Shown: positions 11,655 through 21,845 of the stretch, piece by piece
Layout: each line of letters opens with the position of its first letter
How positions within the stretch are numbered: the first letter of the stretch is position 1
Assembly: GCF_040629175.1 (NCBI RefSeq)
Contig: NZ_JBEXUX010000021.1
Coordinates: 81,625-145,624, forward strand
Length of the DNA: 64,000 bases
DNA from: Embleya sp040629175
GTDB taxonomy: Bacteria; Actinomycetota; Actinomycetes; Streptomycetales; Streptomycetaceae
Direction: 5' to 3'
The notes under the pieces: model-generated
Seen by the model: only the letters and a program-made list of their open reading frames with translations
What the model was told of the DNA's origin: nothing
Database searches by the model: none
Translations under genes and position numbers: made by a program

Positions 11655-11683
11655 GTCGATCGGGCACCGCGCGTCGTTAGGGT
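11655..11683 (+). promoter_or_regulatory. Candidate promoter of the M16 peptidase operon
   Basis: TAGGGT at 11678-11683 fits a -10 box. GTCGAT at 11655-11660, 17 bases upstream, is a poor -35. The predicted leader is about 45 bases and contains the GGAGAGGA ribosome binding site. Confidence 0.35.
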
Positions 11684-11735
11684 GAGGGTGGCCGCCGTCG
11701 CGGCGGTCACCCTCCAGGAGAGGACGGATGGGCTT

Positions 11736-13055
11736 ATGGCAGGACCGGCGACTGCATCGTTGGGGTTCACCGCGACCACGCACACCCTCGGCAACGGGCT
11801 CCGCGTGGTGCTCTCGGAGGACCACGTCGACCCCGTGGCCGCCGTCTGCCTCTGGTACGACGTGGGCTCACGGCACGAACGGCCCGGGCGGACCGGGCTC
11901 GCGCACCTCTTCGAGCACCTGATGTTCCAGGGTTCGGCCAACGTGCACGGCAACGAGCACTTCGAGTTCGTGCAGTCGGCGGGTGGTTCGCTCAACGGCA
12001 CCACCAGTTTCGAGCGCACCAACTACTTCGAGACGATGCCCGCGCACCAGCTCGAACTCGCGCTGTGGCTGGAGGCGGACCGGATGGGCGGGCTGCTCCA
12101 GGCGCTGACCGAGGAGAGCCTGGAGAACCAGCGCGACGTGGTCAAGAACGAGCGCCGCCAGCGTTACGACAACGTGCCCTACGGCACCGCGTGGGAGCGC
12201 CTGGTGGCGATGGCCTACCCCGAGGGCCACCCGTACCACCACATGCCGATCGGCTCGATGGCCGACCTGGACGCCACCTCGCTCGCCGACTGTCAGGCGT
12301 TCTTCCGCACGTACTACGCGCCGAACAACGCGGTGCTGGCCATCGTCGGCGACGTGGACCCCGAGCAGACCCTGGCCTGGGTGGAGAAGTACTTCGGCAC
12401 GATCCCCGCGCACGACGGCAAGCCGGTGCCCGCGGACGGCGCGCTGCCGCCGGTCCTGGGTGCCGAGCTGCGCGAGAGCGTGCGCGAGAAGGTGCCCTCG
12501 CCGGCGCTGATGGCCGCCTACCGGATGCCGGCCGACGGCACGCGGGCGGCGGACGCCGCGGAGATCGCGCTGACCATCCTGGGCGAGGGGGAGAGCTCGC
12601 GGCTGAACACCCGCCTGGTGCGGCACGACGAACTCGCGCTCTACGCGGGGGTGGGCCTGATGCGCCAGGCCGGCACCGCGTCGGTGGGCATGCTGGACGT
12701 GAAGGCGTCCGGTTCGGGCGCGGTGGCGGCGATCGACACGGCGTTGGCCGAGGAGTTCGCCCGGTTCGCCGCCGAGGGGCCGACGCCGGCCGAACTCGAG
12801 CGTGCGCAGGCCCAGTTGGAGCGCGCCTACCTGGACACGATGGCGACGGTGGGCAGCCGGGCCGACGAACTGTGCCGCTACGCGACGCTGTTCGGGGACG
12901 CGAACCTGGCGTTCACCGCGCTGGAGCGGCTGCTGGACATCACCGCCGAGGAGGTGCGGGCGGTCGCCGCCGAACGCCTGGTACCGGAGAATCGCGCGGT
13001 GCTGGTGTACGAACCGACGGACGACGCGGACGAGAACGAGGAGCAGGTCGCGTGA
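11736..13055 (+). CDS. M16 zinc metallopeptidase, catalytic subunit
   Basis: 439-residue member of the M16 (insulinase/processing-peptidase) family. It holds the inverted zinc motif HLFEH (His57, Glu60, His61) and the distal glutamate region ENQRDVVKNERRQR, so this is the catalytic half. ATG 11736 is used; GGAGAGGA lies about 11 bases upstream. Its stop overlaps the GTG of the next gene by 4 bases, so both subunits should be made together, as in two-subunit bacterial M16B enzymes. No signal peptide is seen, which suggests cytoplasmic action on peptides; the substrate is unknown. Confidence 0.9.
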   Translation: MAGPATASLGFTATTHTLGNGLRVVLSEDHVDPVAAVCLWYDVGSRHERPGRTGLAHLFEHLMFQGSANVHGNEHFEFVQSAGGSLNGTTSFERTNYFETMPAHQLELALWLEADRMGGLLQALTEESLENQRDVVKNERRQRYDNVPYGTAWERLVAMAYPEGHPYHHMPIGSMADLDATSLADCQAFFRTYYAPNNAVLAIVGDVDPEQTLAWVEKYFGTIPAHDGKPVPADGALPPVLGAELRESVREKVPSPALMAAYRMPADGTRAADAAEIALTILGEGESSRLNTRLVRHDELALYAGVGLMRQAGTASVGMLDVKASGSGAVAAIDTALAEEFARFAAEGPTPAELERAQAQLERAYLDTMATVGSRADELCRYATLFGDANLAFTALERLLDITAEEVRAVAAERLVPENRAVLVYEPTDDADENEEQVA

Positions 13056-14416
13056 CCCAGACCGGCGAGATGGTGTTCCACCCGCGCCCCGGCGCGGGTC
13101 CGGCCCGTGAGTGGACCTTCCCCGAGCCCCGGCGGTCGGTGCTCGGCAACGGCCTCACGGTGTTGCGCGTGGACCGGCCCGGCCAGAAGGTGGTGGCCGT
13201 CGAGTTGGTGCTCGACTCGCCGCTGGCCGCCGAGCCGGCCGAATGCGAGGGCGTGGCGACGATCATGGCGCGCGCGTTCACCGAGGGCACCGACAGGATG
13301 GGCGCGGAGGAGTTCGCGGCCGAGTTGGAGCGCTGCGGCGCGACGATCGACAGCGACGCCGATCACCCGGGCGTGCGGGTCGCGCTCGATGTGCCGGCCT
13401 CGCGCCTGGAACGCGCCCTCGGGTTGCTCGCGGACGCGGTGCGGGCACCGGCCTTCCCGGCGGAGGAGGTGGACCGGCTGGTGCGCCAGCGGCTGGACGA
13501 GATTGTGCACGAGTTGGCCAGCCCGCCGCGCCGCGCCGCGCTCGCGCTCAGCAGCACGCTGTTCGACGCCTCGATGCGGTTGTCCCGGCCGCGGGCCGGT
13601 TCCGCGACGAGCGTCGCGCGGGTGGACCGCGCGGCCGTGTGGGACTTCTTCACCGCGCACGTGCGCCCGCAGACGGCCACCCTGGTCGTGGTCGGCGACT
13701 TCGCCGGCGTGGACGTCACCGACGTGCTGGAGCGCACGATCGGCACCTGGAGCGCACAGGCCGCCGAGCCCTCGCGGCCCGTGCCCGTGCTCGCCGACGA
13801 CCACGCCCGGGTGCTGATCGTGCACCGACCGGACAGCGTGCAGACCCAGTTGCTGGTCGGACGGATCGGGCCGGGCCGCGAGCACGCCTCGTGGCCGGCC
13901 CTGACCATCGGCACGTACTGCCTGGGCGGCACGCTCACCTCGCGGCTGGACCGGGTGTTGCGGGAGGAGAAGGGCTACACCTACGGCGTGCGCGCGGCGA
14001 ACCAGTCGCTGCAGGTGGGCTCGCTGCTGGCGATCCAGGGTTCGGTGGAGACCGACGTCACGGGGCCGGCCGTCGCGGACATGGTCACCGTGCTGCGCAC
14101 GCTGGCCGCCGAGGGCCTGGTGGACGGCGAGCGGGACGCGGCGGTGCAGAGCATCGTGGGGGTGGCGCCGCTCAAGTACGTGACACCGCGCGCGGTGTGC
14201 GACTCGCTGGCCGACATGGCCGCCGAGCGGCAGCCGGACGACTACCTGCCGCAGCTCTACCTGCGGCTGGCCGAGGTCGCCACCAAGGACGCCGCCGAGG
14301 CGGTGTCCGCCGGATTCGATCCCGAGCACCTCGTGGTGGTCCTGGTGGGCGACGCGGACAAGATTCGCGAACCGCTCGAAGCGCTCGAACTCGGACCGGT
14401 CACGGTCGTCGAATAG
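13052..14416 (+). CDS. M16 peptidase-like, non-catalytic R/Y subunit
   Basis: 454-residue M16-fold protein in which the HxxEH zinc motif is absent (the position reads CEGVATIMARAFTEG). It keeps the conserved C-terminal LREEKGYTYG segment, which contributes the Arg/Tyr pair that binds substrate in heterodimeric M16B peptidases. It is therefore the partner of the preceding catalytic subunit, coupled through a GTGA overlap at 13052-13055. The pair resembles other bacterial two-subunit proteases; a family-wide role is not established. Confidence 0.88.
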   Translation: MTQTGEMVFHPRPGAGPAREWTFPEPRRSVLGNGLTVLRVDRPGQKVVAVELVLDSPLAAEPAECEGVATIMARAFTEGTDRMGAEEFAAELERCGATIDSDADHPGVRVALDVPASRLERALGLLADAVRAPAFPAEEVDRLVRQRLDEIVHELASPPRRAALALSSTLFDASMRLSRPRAGSATSVARVDRAAVWDFFTAHVRPQTATLVVVGDFAGVDVTDVLERTIGTWSAQAAEPSRPVPVLADDHARVLIVHRPDSVQTQLLVGRIGPGREHASWPALTIGTYCLGGTLTSRLDRVLREEKGYTYGVRAANQSLQVGSLLAIQGSVETDVTGPAVADMVTVLRTLAAEGLVDGERDAAVQSIVGVAPLKYVTPRAVCDSLADMAAERQPDDYLPQLYLRLAEVATKDAAEAVSAGFDPEHLVVVLVGDADKIREPLEALELGPVTVVE

Positions 14417-14482
14417 TCGCGAACCGGCGGTGGGCGGACGGCAACGGCCGGCCCACCGCCAACCGCGGTTTCCCCGGACACT

Positions 14483-14488
14483 TACGGT
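14483..14488 (+). promoter_or_regulatory. Leaderless-type -10 element of the P-type ATPase gene
   Basis: TACGGT ends 6 bases before ATG 14495, and no Shine-Dalgarno sequence precedes the start. Transcription would begin at or next to the A of the ATG. Confidence 0.5.
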
Positions 14489-14494
14489 AGACCC

Positions 14495-16957
14495 ATGACT
14501 CAGCCGTTGCCGGGCGCCGGGCCCGGAGAGACGACAGCCATCCCGCCGGTCGACAGACCCGACAAAAGCGAACCCGACGTGCCCCTGGGCGTCGGACTGA
14601 CCGCCGCGGATGTCGCGGAGCGGGTCGCACGAGGAGACGTCAACGACGTTCCCGTGCGTTCCAGCCGCTCGACGGCCGAGATCGTCAAGGCGAACGTCTT
14701 CACCCGGTTCAACGCCGTCATCGGCGTGTTGTGGCTGATCATCCTGTCCGTCGGGTCGGTCAAGGACGGCCTGTTCGGCTTCGTGATCATCGCCAACACC
14801 GGGATCGGCATCATCCAGGAGATGCGCGCCAAGCGCACCCTGGACCGGCTCGCGGTGATCGGCGAGTCCAAGCCGGTGGTGCGCCGGGACGGGCAGGCCG
14901 TGGCGCTGTCCCCCTCGGACCTGGTGCTGGACGACGTGATCGAACTGGGCGCGGGCGACAAGGCCGCCGTGGACGGCGTGGTCGTCGAGGCGGACAACCT
15001 GGAGATCGACGAGTCGCTGCTCACCGGCGAGGCCGACCCGGTGATCAAGCGTCCGGGCGATCCGGTGATGTCCGGCAGCTTCGTGGTGGCCGGCAACGGC
15101 GCGTTCACCGCGACCCGGGTCGGGCGCGAGGCGTATGCCGCGCAGCTCATGGAGGAGGCCAGCAAGTTCACCCTGGTCGCCTCCGAACTGCGCAACGGCA
15201 TCAGCACGATCCTCAAGTACGTCACCTGGATCCTCTTCCCGGCCTCGGTCGCGCTGATCGTCAGCCAGTACCGGCTGGAGGACACCACCTGGCGCGAGGC
15301 GGTCACCCGGATGATCGCGGGCATCGTGCCGATGGTCCCCGAGGGCCTGGTGCTGCTCACCTCGCTGGCCTTCGCGGTCGGCGTGGTGCGGCTGGGTCGC
15401 AAGCAGTGCCTGGTCCAGGAACTGCCCGCGATCGAGGGCCTGGCCCGGGTCGACGTGGTCTGCCTGGACAAGACCGGCACGCTCACCGAGGGCGGCATGA
15501 ACGTCGCCGAGGTCCGCGAACTGGCCGAGGGCCTGCCGGTGCGCGCCGCGCTCGGCGCGCTCGGCACCACCGAACCCCGGCCGAACGCGAGTCTGGCCGC
15601 GATCATCGACGAGTGCCCGGCGCAGGCCGGCTGGACGTCGGTGGAGAGCGTGCCGTTCTCCTCCGCCCGCAAGTACAGCGGCGCGACCTTCGAGGCGTCC
15701 GGCGCCCGGGCCACCTGGCTGATCGGCGCCCCCGAGGTGCTGGTGACCACGCACGCGCACGGCGACCTGCTCGCCGACGCCGAACGGCTGGGCGCCCAGG
15801 GCCTGCGGGTGTTGTTGCTGGTGCGCACCGACGCCTCGCTCGCCGACACCGTCGACGCGCTCGTCGGCGGCCCGGACGGCGCCGACGTCACGCCCGCCGC
15901 GCTGGTGGTGCTGGAGCAGCGACTTCGGCACGACGCGGGAGCGACGCTGGAGTACTTCGCCGACCAGGGCGTGGCGGCCAAGGTGATCTCCGGCGACAAC
16001 GCGATCTCGGTCGGCGCGGTGGCCGCCAAGCTCGGCATCAAGGGCGCCGACCACCCGGTGGACGCCCGTACGCTGCCCACCGACCAGGACGAGCTCGCGG
16101 ACGTGTTGGAGGCCAACACCGTCTTCGGCCGGGTCACCCCGCAGCAGAAGCGGGACATGGTCGCCGCCCTTCAGTCGCGCGGCCACAACGTCGCGATGAC
16201 CGGCGACGGCGTCAACGACGTGCTCGCGCTCAAGGACGCCGACATCGGCGTGTCGATGGGTTCGGGCAGCGAGGCCACCAAGGGCGTCGCGCAGATCGTG
16301 CTCCTGGACAACAGCTTCGCCACGCTGCCCTCGGTGGTCGGCGAGGGTCGCCGGGTGATCGGCAACATCGAGCGGGTCTCCAACCTGTTCCTGACCAAGA
16401 CCGCCTACTCGGTGCTCCTGGCCATCCTGGTCGTGATCGCCAACGTGCCCTACCCGTTCCTGCCCCGGCACCTGACGCTGCTGGCCTGGTTCACCATCGG
16501 CACGCCGGCGTTCTTCCTGGCGCTGGCACCGAACAAGGAACGGGCCCGGCCCGGCTTCGTCAAGCGGGTGCTGCGCTACTCGGGCCCCTCCGGCGTGATC
16601 GCCGGCACGGCGACCTTCACCGCGTACCTGCTGGCCCGTTCGCACTACGGCGCGACGGACGCCACGCGTACGGCCGAGACGTCGATCGCGACGCTCACGC
16701 TGTTCCTGGTCGGCCTTTGGGTGCTGGCGATCATCGCCCGCCCGTACACCTGGTGGCGGGTGGCGCTGGTGCTGGTGATGGGCGCCGGGTTCGCCACGGT
16801 GCTCACGGTGCCGTGGCTCCAGGACTTCTTCGAGCTCAAGCTGGTCGGTACCCGGATGCCGTGGACCGCGGTCGGCCTCGCGGTCGCCGCGGGGCTCCTG
16901 CTGGAGGTCGTCGCCTACTGGAACAAGCGACGCCTGGCGAGCGAGGTCGCGGGCTAG
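14495..16957 (+). CDS. ctpE: CtpE-like cation-transporting P-type ATPase
   Basis: 820-residue P-type ATPase. The order is actuator domain with LTGEA (about residue 185), the TM4 motif VPEGL, the phosphorylation site Asp325 in DKTGTLTEGG, a nucleotide-binding domain, and the hinge TGDGVNDVLALKDADIG, followed by C-terminal helices. VPEGL with no N-terminal metal-binding domain is the pattern of mycobacterial CtpE, a Ca2+ importer by published work. Transport of Ca2+ here is inferred from that similarity, and another divalent ion is possible. It follows the M16 pair after 78 bases but has its own leaderless-type promoter. Confidence 0.82.
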   Translation: MTQPLPGAGPGETTAIPPVDRPDKSEPDVPLGVGLTAADVAERVARGDVNDVPVRSSRSTAEIVKANVFTRFNAVIGVLWLIILSVGSVKDGLFGFVIIANTGIGIIQEMRAKRTLDRLAVIGESKPVVRRDGQAVALSPSDLVLDDVIELGAGDKAAVDGVVVEADNLEIDESLLTGEADPVIKRPGDPVMSGSFVVAGNGAFTATRVGREAYAAQLMEEASKFTLVASELRNGISTILKYVTWILFPASVALIVSQYRLEDTTWREAVTRMIAGIVPMVPEGLVLLTSLAFAVGVVRLGRKQCLVQELPAIEGLARVDVVCLDKTGTLTEGGMNVAEVRELAEGLPVRAALGALGTTEPRPNASLAAIIDECPAQAGWTSVESVPFSSARKYSGATFEASGARATWLIGAPEVLVTTHAHGDLLADAERLGAQGLRVLLLVRTDASLADTVDALVGGPDGADVTPAALVVLEQRLRHDAGATLEYFADQGVAAKVISGDNAISVGAVAAKLGIKGADHPVDARTLPTDQDELADVLEANTVFGRVTPQQKRDMVAALQSRGHNVAMTGDGVNDVLALKDADIGVSMGSGSEATKGVAQIVLLDNSFATLPSVVGEGRRVIGNIERVSNLFLTKTAYSVLLAILVVIANVPYPFLPRHLTLLAWFTIGTPAFFLALAPNKERARPGFVKRVLRYSGPSGVIAGTATFTAYLLARSHYGATDATRTAETSIATLTLFLVGLWVLAIIARPYTWWRVALVLVMGAGFATVLTVPWLQDFFELKLVGTRMPWTAVGLAVAAGLLLEVVAYWNKRRLASEVAG

Positions 16958-16997
16958 TTCGAGGCCGGCCCGCCCCGGCGGGTGTCGGTGCGGTGGC

Positions 16998-17036
16998 GGG
17001 TGGGTCGGGTCGGCGATGGTCGCGCCCGGCCCACCC
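16998..17036. terminator. Bidirectional terminator after the P-type ATPase
   Basis: 12-bp stem with one G-U pair (GGGTGGGTCGGG at 16998-17009, CCCGGCCCACCC at 17025-17036), between convergent genes. Confidence 0.65.
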
Positions 17037-17078
17037 GTTGCGTTCGCGGTGCCCGCCGAGCCGCGAGACGCGCCGAAC

Positions 17079-17516
17079 CTAGCGGCCGCCCTGCCGCCGC
17101 TCCGCGAGGGCCAGGCTCACGCCGACCAGCGCGGAGCCACCGGCCAGGGCCGCGATGAAGGCCCGCCGGCCGCGGGGCAGTCGCCGGCGGTGCCCGTAGG
17201 TGATGAGCGTGTCGCCGAGGTCGGCCGCCGAGGCGGCCAGTGCCCAGGCCCGGATCGGCTCACCGCGCACCGCCGCGAACATCGCGCCCGCGCCCAGCGC
17301 GAGGTCGCGTCCGCCGAGCGCGCGGGCGAACACGAGGGCCCCGGTGCGGTCCGCGTCGTCGCCGATCCACGGCCGGGCCACCCGCGGCGGATCGAGCAGC
17401 GCGACCACGCCCAGCGCGACGCGGGCACCACCCCAGCCGAAGGTCGCCTTGCGGATGAGGCCCTCGGAATCACGCAGCGTGCTGGTCACAACCGCCACGG
17501 TATCGCCACCCGCCAC
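17079..17516 (-). CDS. Small membrane protein, unknown function
   Basis: About 145 residues, rich in Ala, Gly and Arg, with three or four short hydrophobic stretches (around RVALGVVALL, LALGAGAMFAAV, FIAALAGGSALVGVSLAL). It resembles a family of uncharacterised actinobacterial membrane proteins with conserved RPWIG and ARALGGRDLALG segments. The start is uncertain: GTG 17516 gives the longest form and GTG 17489 is an alternative; neither has a good ribosome binding site. It is divergent from the lipoprotein gene. Confidence 0.6.
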   Translation of the reverse strand: MAGGDTVAVVTSTLRDSEGLIRKATFGWGGARVALGVVALLDPPRVARPWIGDDADRTGALVFARALGGRDLALGAGAMFAAVRGEPIRAWALAASAADLGDTLITYGHRRRLPRGRRAFIAALAGGSALVGVSLALAERRQGGR

Positions 17517-17662
17517 TCCAGCGGCCGGCGATTTCGTGCATTAGCCTCGCTCTGCCGCACACACGCATCGGCAACACCGCGGGATCGGCGCCATCGTGAC
17601 GAACGGTCACGCATCCAGGGGGGTGGCGGCGGCCGATCGCGCCACGGGGATGGAGAATCACG

Positions 17663-18358
17663 TTGTATCTGCGCAAGCCTGCCCTTTCGGGACTGTTGAT
17701 CGCCGCTTCCGTCATCGCGCTCTCCAGCGGATGCGGCCTGGTCGACAAGGCCAAGGGCGACGACGACAAGAAGAAGGACTCCGCCACGACCGCGCCTCAG
17801 GCGGGCGGCGGATCGACCGGCGGTGCGAGCGGCGGCGCGACCGGCGCGCCGGCCACGACGCCCGGCGGGGGCAAGGGCAACACACCCGCGACGGCCCCGG
17901 CCACGGGCAAGCCCGGTGGCACGGTCGACCTCGACCCCAAGGCGTTTTGCAATCTGCTCACGCCCGCCGAACTCAAGGGCGTGCTGGGCACCGAGGTCAC
18001 CCGCACCAAGAACGACGACACGCTGCGCACCTGCCGCTACTACGGACCCGGTGACGCGGGGCTGGTGACCATCCAGTACTTCATGCGCAGCAGCAAGCTC
18101 GCCGACACCCCGGAGAGTGTCGTGGCCAACAACACCGTGGCCAAGTACGGCAAGCCGATCACCGACCTCGGCCCGATCCCCACCCTGTACGTGCCGGGCA
18201 CCGGCAGCTACCCGGCGCCCAGTGTGCCCGAGGTCTACTTCGCCAAGGCGCACGGCGACCTGATCGTCGACATGCACGTGAGCCTGGCACCCGCCGCGAA
18301 GGACCTGCCGCGTGCACAGCACATCGCGATCGCCAAGCTGATCGCCGACAAGATCTGA
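17663..18358 (+). CDS. Lipoprotein, DUF3558-like
   Basis: 231-residue exported lipoprotein. The signal peptide ends in the lipobox LSSGC (Cys24), so the mature protein is acylated and held on the outer face of the membrane. A flexible Gly/Thr/Ala/Pro linker (about residues 35-85) leads to a globular domain starting DPKAFCNLLTPAEL, with a CRYYG segment; two cysteines there could form a disulfide. The start TTG 17663 is chosen because GGAGAA lies 5 bases upstream and it puts the signal peptide at the N-terminus. Family membership is judged by layout only; function unknown. Confidence 0.78.
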   Translation: MYLRKPALSGLLIAASVIALSSGCGLVDKAKGDDDKKKDSATTAPQAGGGSTGGASGGATGAPATTPGGGKGNTPATAPATGKPGGTVDLDPKAFCNLLTPAELKGVLGTEVTRTKNDDTLRTCRYYGPGDAGLVTIQYFMRSSKLADTPESVVANNTVAKYGKPITDLGPIPTLYVPGTGSYPAPSVPEVYFAKAHGDLIVDMHVSLAPAAKDLPRAQHIAIAKLIADKI

Positions 18359-18366
18359 TCCGCCGT

Positions 18367-18397
18367 CCGGGGCCGAGTCGATCCCGCTCGGCCCCGG
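18367..18397. terminator. Bidirectional terminator between lipoprotein and acyl-CoA ligase genes
   Basis: Perfect 11-bp stem (CCGGGGCCGAG at 18367-18377, CTCGGCCCCGG at 18387-18397) with a 9-base loop, between convergent stops. Confidence 0.8.
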
Positions 18398-18404
18398 CTC
18401 GCGG

Positions 18405-20144
<1,740 letters not shown>

Positions 20145-20342
20145 CGCCGAATTCCTCCGTCTGTCGTGCGGTCGCCGTACCGCAGCATCGCGTCGTCGGT
20201 ACCGGAACGCACCCTCGCACCACCCGTTCGGGGGGTCAACGATCGAGCCCGGAAGCCGGAGAAATCGGTGCGCGACGCACCCGCGGGTGGGATCCGCCGC
20301 CCGGGCCGCCGCGCCGCCGGTGGTCACGGCCCGGGAAGGGGG

Positions 20343-21353
20343 TCAGGCGATGGTCAGGGCCTGGGCGATGCGGGCGGCCAGAGCCGCGTTGTCGAGGATC
20401 AGGGCGATGTTGGCGGTCAGACTGGCGCCGGCGGTCTCGCGGTGGAAGTAGTCCAGCAGGAACGGGGTGACCTCCTTGCCGCGGATGCCCTTGTCGGTCA
20501 GCGCGGCCAACGCCCGATTCAGCACCCGGTCGTGCAGCTGCGGGTCCAACTGGTCGGCCCGCGGCACCGGGTTCGCCACCACCAGGGCGTTTCGTCCCAG
20601 TCCGAGCGCCTCGTGTGCCCGCACCACGTCGGCCACCTCGTCCGCGGTGTCCACCCGCCACTCCAGCCGATGGCCGGAGTCGACCAGGTAGAACCCCGGG
20701 AACGCGTGGGTGCCGAAACCGGTCACCGGGACGTTGAGCGACTCCAGCCGTTCCAGCGTCGCGCCCACGTCCAGGATCGACTTGACCCCCGAGCACACCA
20801 CGACGAGCCCGCACCGGGTCAACGCCACCAGGTCGGCGGACTCGTCCCAACTCTCCCGCGCCTGGCGGTGCACCCCACCCAGGCCGCCGGTGGCGAACAC
20901 CCGGATGCCCGCCTGGTGGGCCAGATGCGCGGTCGCCCCCACGGTGGTCGCGGCGTGCCCGCCGCGCGCGGCGACCAGGGCCAGATCGCGCATGCCGGCC
21001 TTGAGTACATCCGTGCATGTGGCGACGAATTCGAGCGTCTCGGCGTCCAGGCCGATCGAAGGGCGGCCGTGCACGATCGCGATCGTCGCCGGGACCGCGC
21101 CCGCGGCCCGGACCCGGCCCTCGATCTCGCGCGCGATCCGCAGGTTGTCCGGGCGGGGCAACCCGTGCGCGATGATCGTGCTCTCCAGGGCGACCACCGG
21201 TCGGCCCGCGGCGAGTGCGTCCGCGACCTCCGGAAGGATTCGCAAGCCGTTCACCGGTAGGACGCTACCGGGCGCGAGCGGCAGCGGCACCGCATACGCA
21301 CCGGGACGCGGCGGTTCGGCCTCGCCTCGGCGCTCGGATACTCCGATGATCAT
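20343..21353 (-). CDS. psuG: Pseudouridine-5'-phosphate glycosidase
   Basis: About 336 residues. PsuG reversibly splits pseudouridine 5'-phosphate into uracil and ribose 5-phosphate, in pseudouridine breakdown. Diagnostic segments are VVALESTIIAHGLPRP with the catalytic glutamate, ARGGHAATTVGATAHLA, and VVCSGVKSILDVGATLE with the active-site lysine. The start is uncertain: ATG 21353 gives the full frame, while GTG 21254 (NGLRILPEVADAL) matches the length of most homologues; neither has a good ribosome binding site. No psuK kinase is adjacent. The VOC gene upstream ends 30 bases before it, so they may be co-transcribed. Confidence 0.9.
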   Translation of the reverse strand: MIIGVSERRGEAEPPRPGAYAVPLPLAPGSVLPVNGLRILPEVADALAAGRPVVALESTIIAHGLPRPDNLRIAREIEGRVRAAGAVPATIAIVHGRPSIGLDAETLEFVATCTDVLKAGMRDLALVAARGGHAATTVGATAHLAHQAGIRVFATGGLGGVHRQARESWDESADLVALTRCGLVVVCSGVKSILDVGATLERLESLNVPVTGFGTHAFPGFYLVDSGHRLEWRVDTADEVADVVRAHEALGLGRNALVVANPVPRADQLDPQLHDRVLNRALAALTDKGIRGKEVTPFLLDYFHRETAGASLTANIALILDNAALAARIAQALTIA

Positions 21354-21383
21354 GGCAACCCGCCGTTCCGTCCCGACCGGCGA

Positions 21384-21722
21384 TCAGCGCCGCGGCTGAT
21401 ACAGCACGGCGGCCCAGCCGTCCGGACCGGTCACCCGCACCCGCACCTCGTGCGGCCCCTCGACCGACTCACCCACGGTGAATCCGCCCTCGCGCAGCGG
21501 CACCAGGGCCGCGTCGAGGTCGGCGACCTTGACCATGACCGACGCCGAGTCGCCCTCGCGGTCGGTGCCGGCCAGCGCCAGTCGGCCGCCGTTCACGTCG
21601 AACTGCGCCCAGCGCTCACCGTCGACGAACGTCGGTTCCGCACCGAGTACCGCGGTCATGAACCGCACCGCCGCGGCCATGTCGGCGACGGGAAAAGCGG
21701 CGGACAGGCCCTGAGCGGACAT
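21384..21722 (-). CDS. VOC-fold (glyoxalase/bleomycin-resistance-like) protein
   Basis: 112-residue single vicinal-oxygen-chelate domain, two beta-alpha-beta-beta-beta units (starting AAFPVADMAAAVRFM and SASVMVKVADLDAALV), ending GPDGWAAVLYQPRR. Such proteins bind small molecules or metals; the ligand is unknown. The start is ATG 21722 with a near-ideal AGGAGGT 5 bases upstream. Confidence 0.85.
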   Translation of the reverse strand: MSAQGLSAAFPVADMAAAVRFMTAVLGAEPTFVDGERWAQFDVNGGRLALAGTDREGDSASVMVKVADLDAALVPLREGGFTVGESVEGPHEVRVRVTGPDGWAAVLYQPRR

Positions 21723-21832
21723 GGGTTACCTCCTGAGGCGAGACCGGGCACGGTATCTGATGGTCTATCAGGTGCGGCGGACACCAACCGAGTCGGGGCG
21801 CCCGGAAGGCACCGGCGGCGCGCCGCAGGGGT

Positions 21833-21838
21833 TAGCCT
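21833..21838 (+). promoter_or_regulatory. Leaderless-type -10 element of the GNAT/acyl-CoA synthetase gene
   Basis: TAGCCT ends 7 bases before GTG 21846, which has no ribosome binding site. Confidence 0.5.
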
Positions 21839-21845
21839 CGCAAAC

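Noticed and set aside
12878..16645. 1255-codon open frame antisense to the M16 and P-type ATPase genes
   Set aside because: Shadow of two well-supported genes; His/Arg/Gly-rich translation without motifs.
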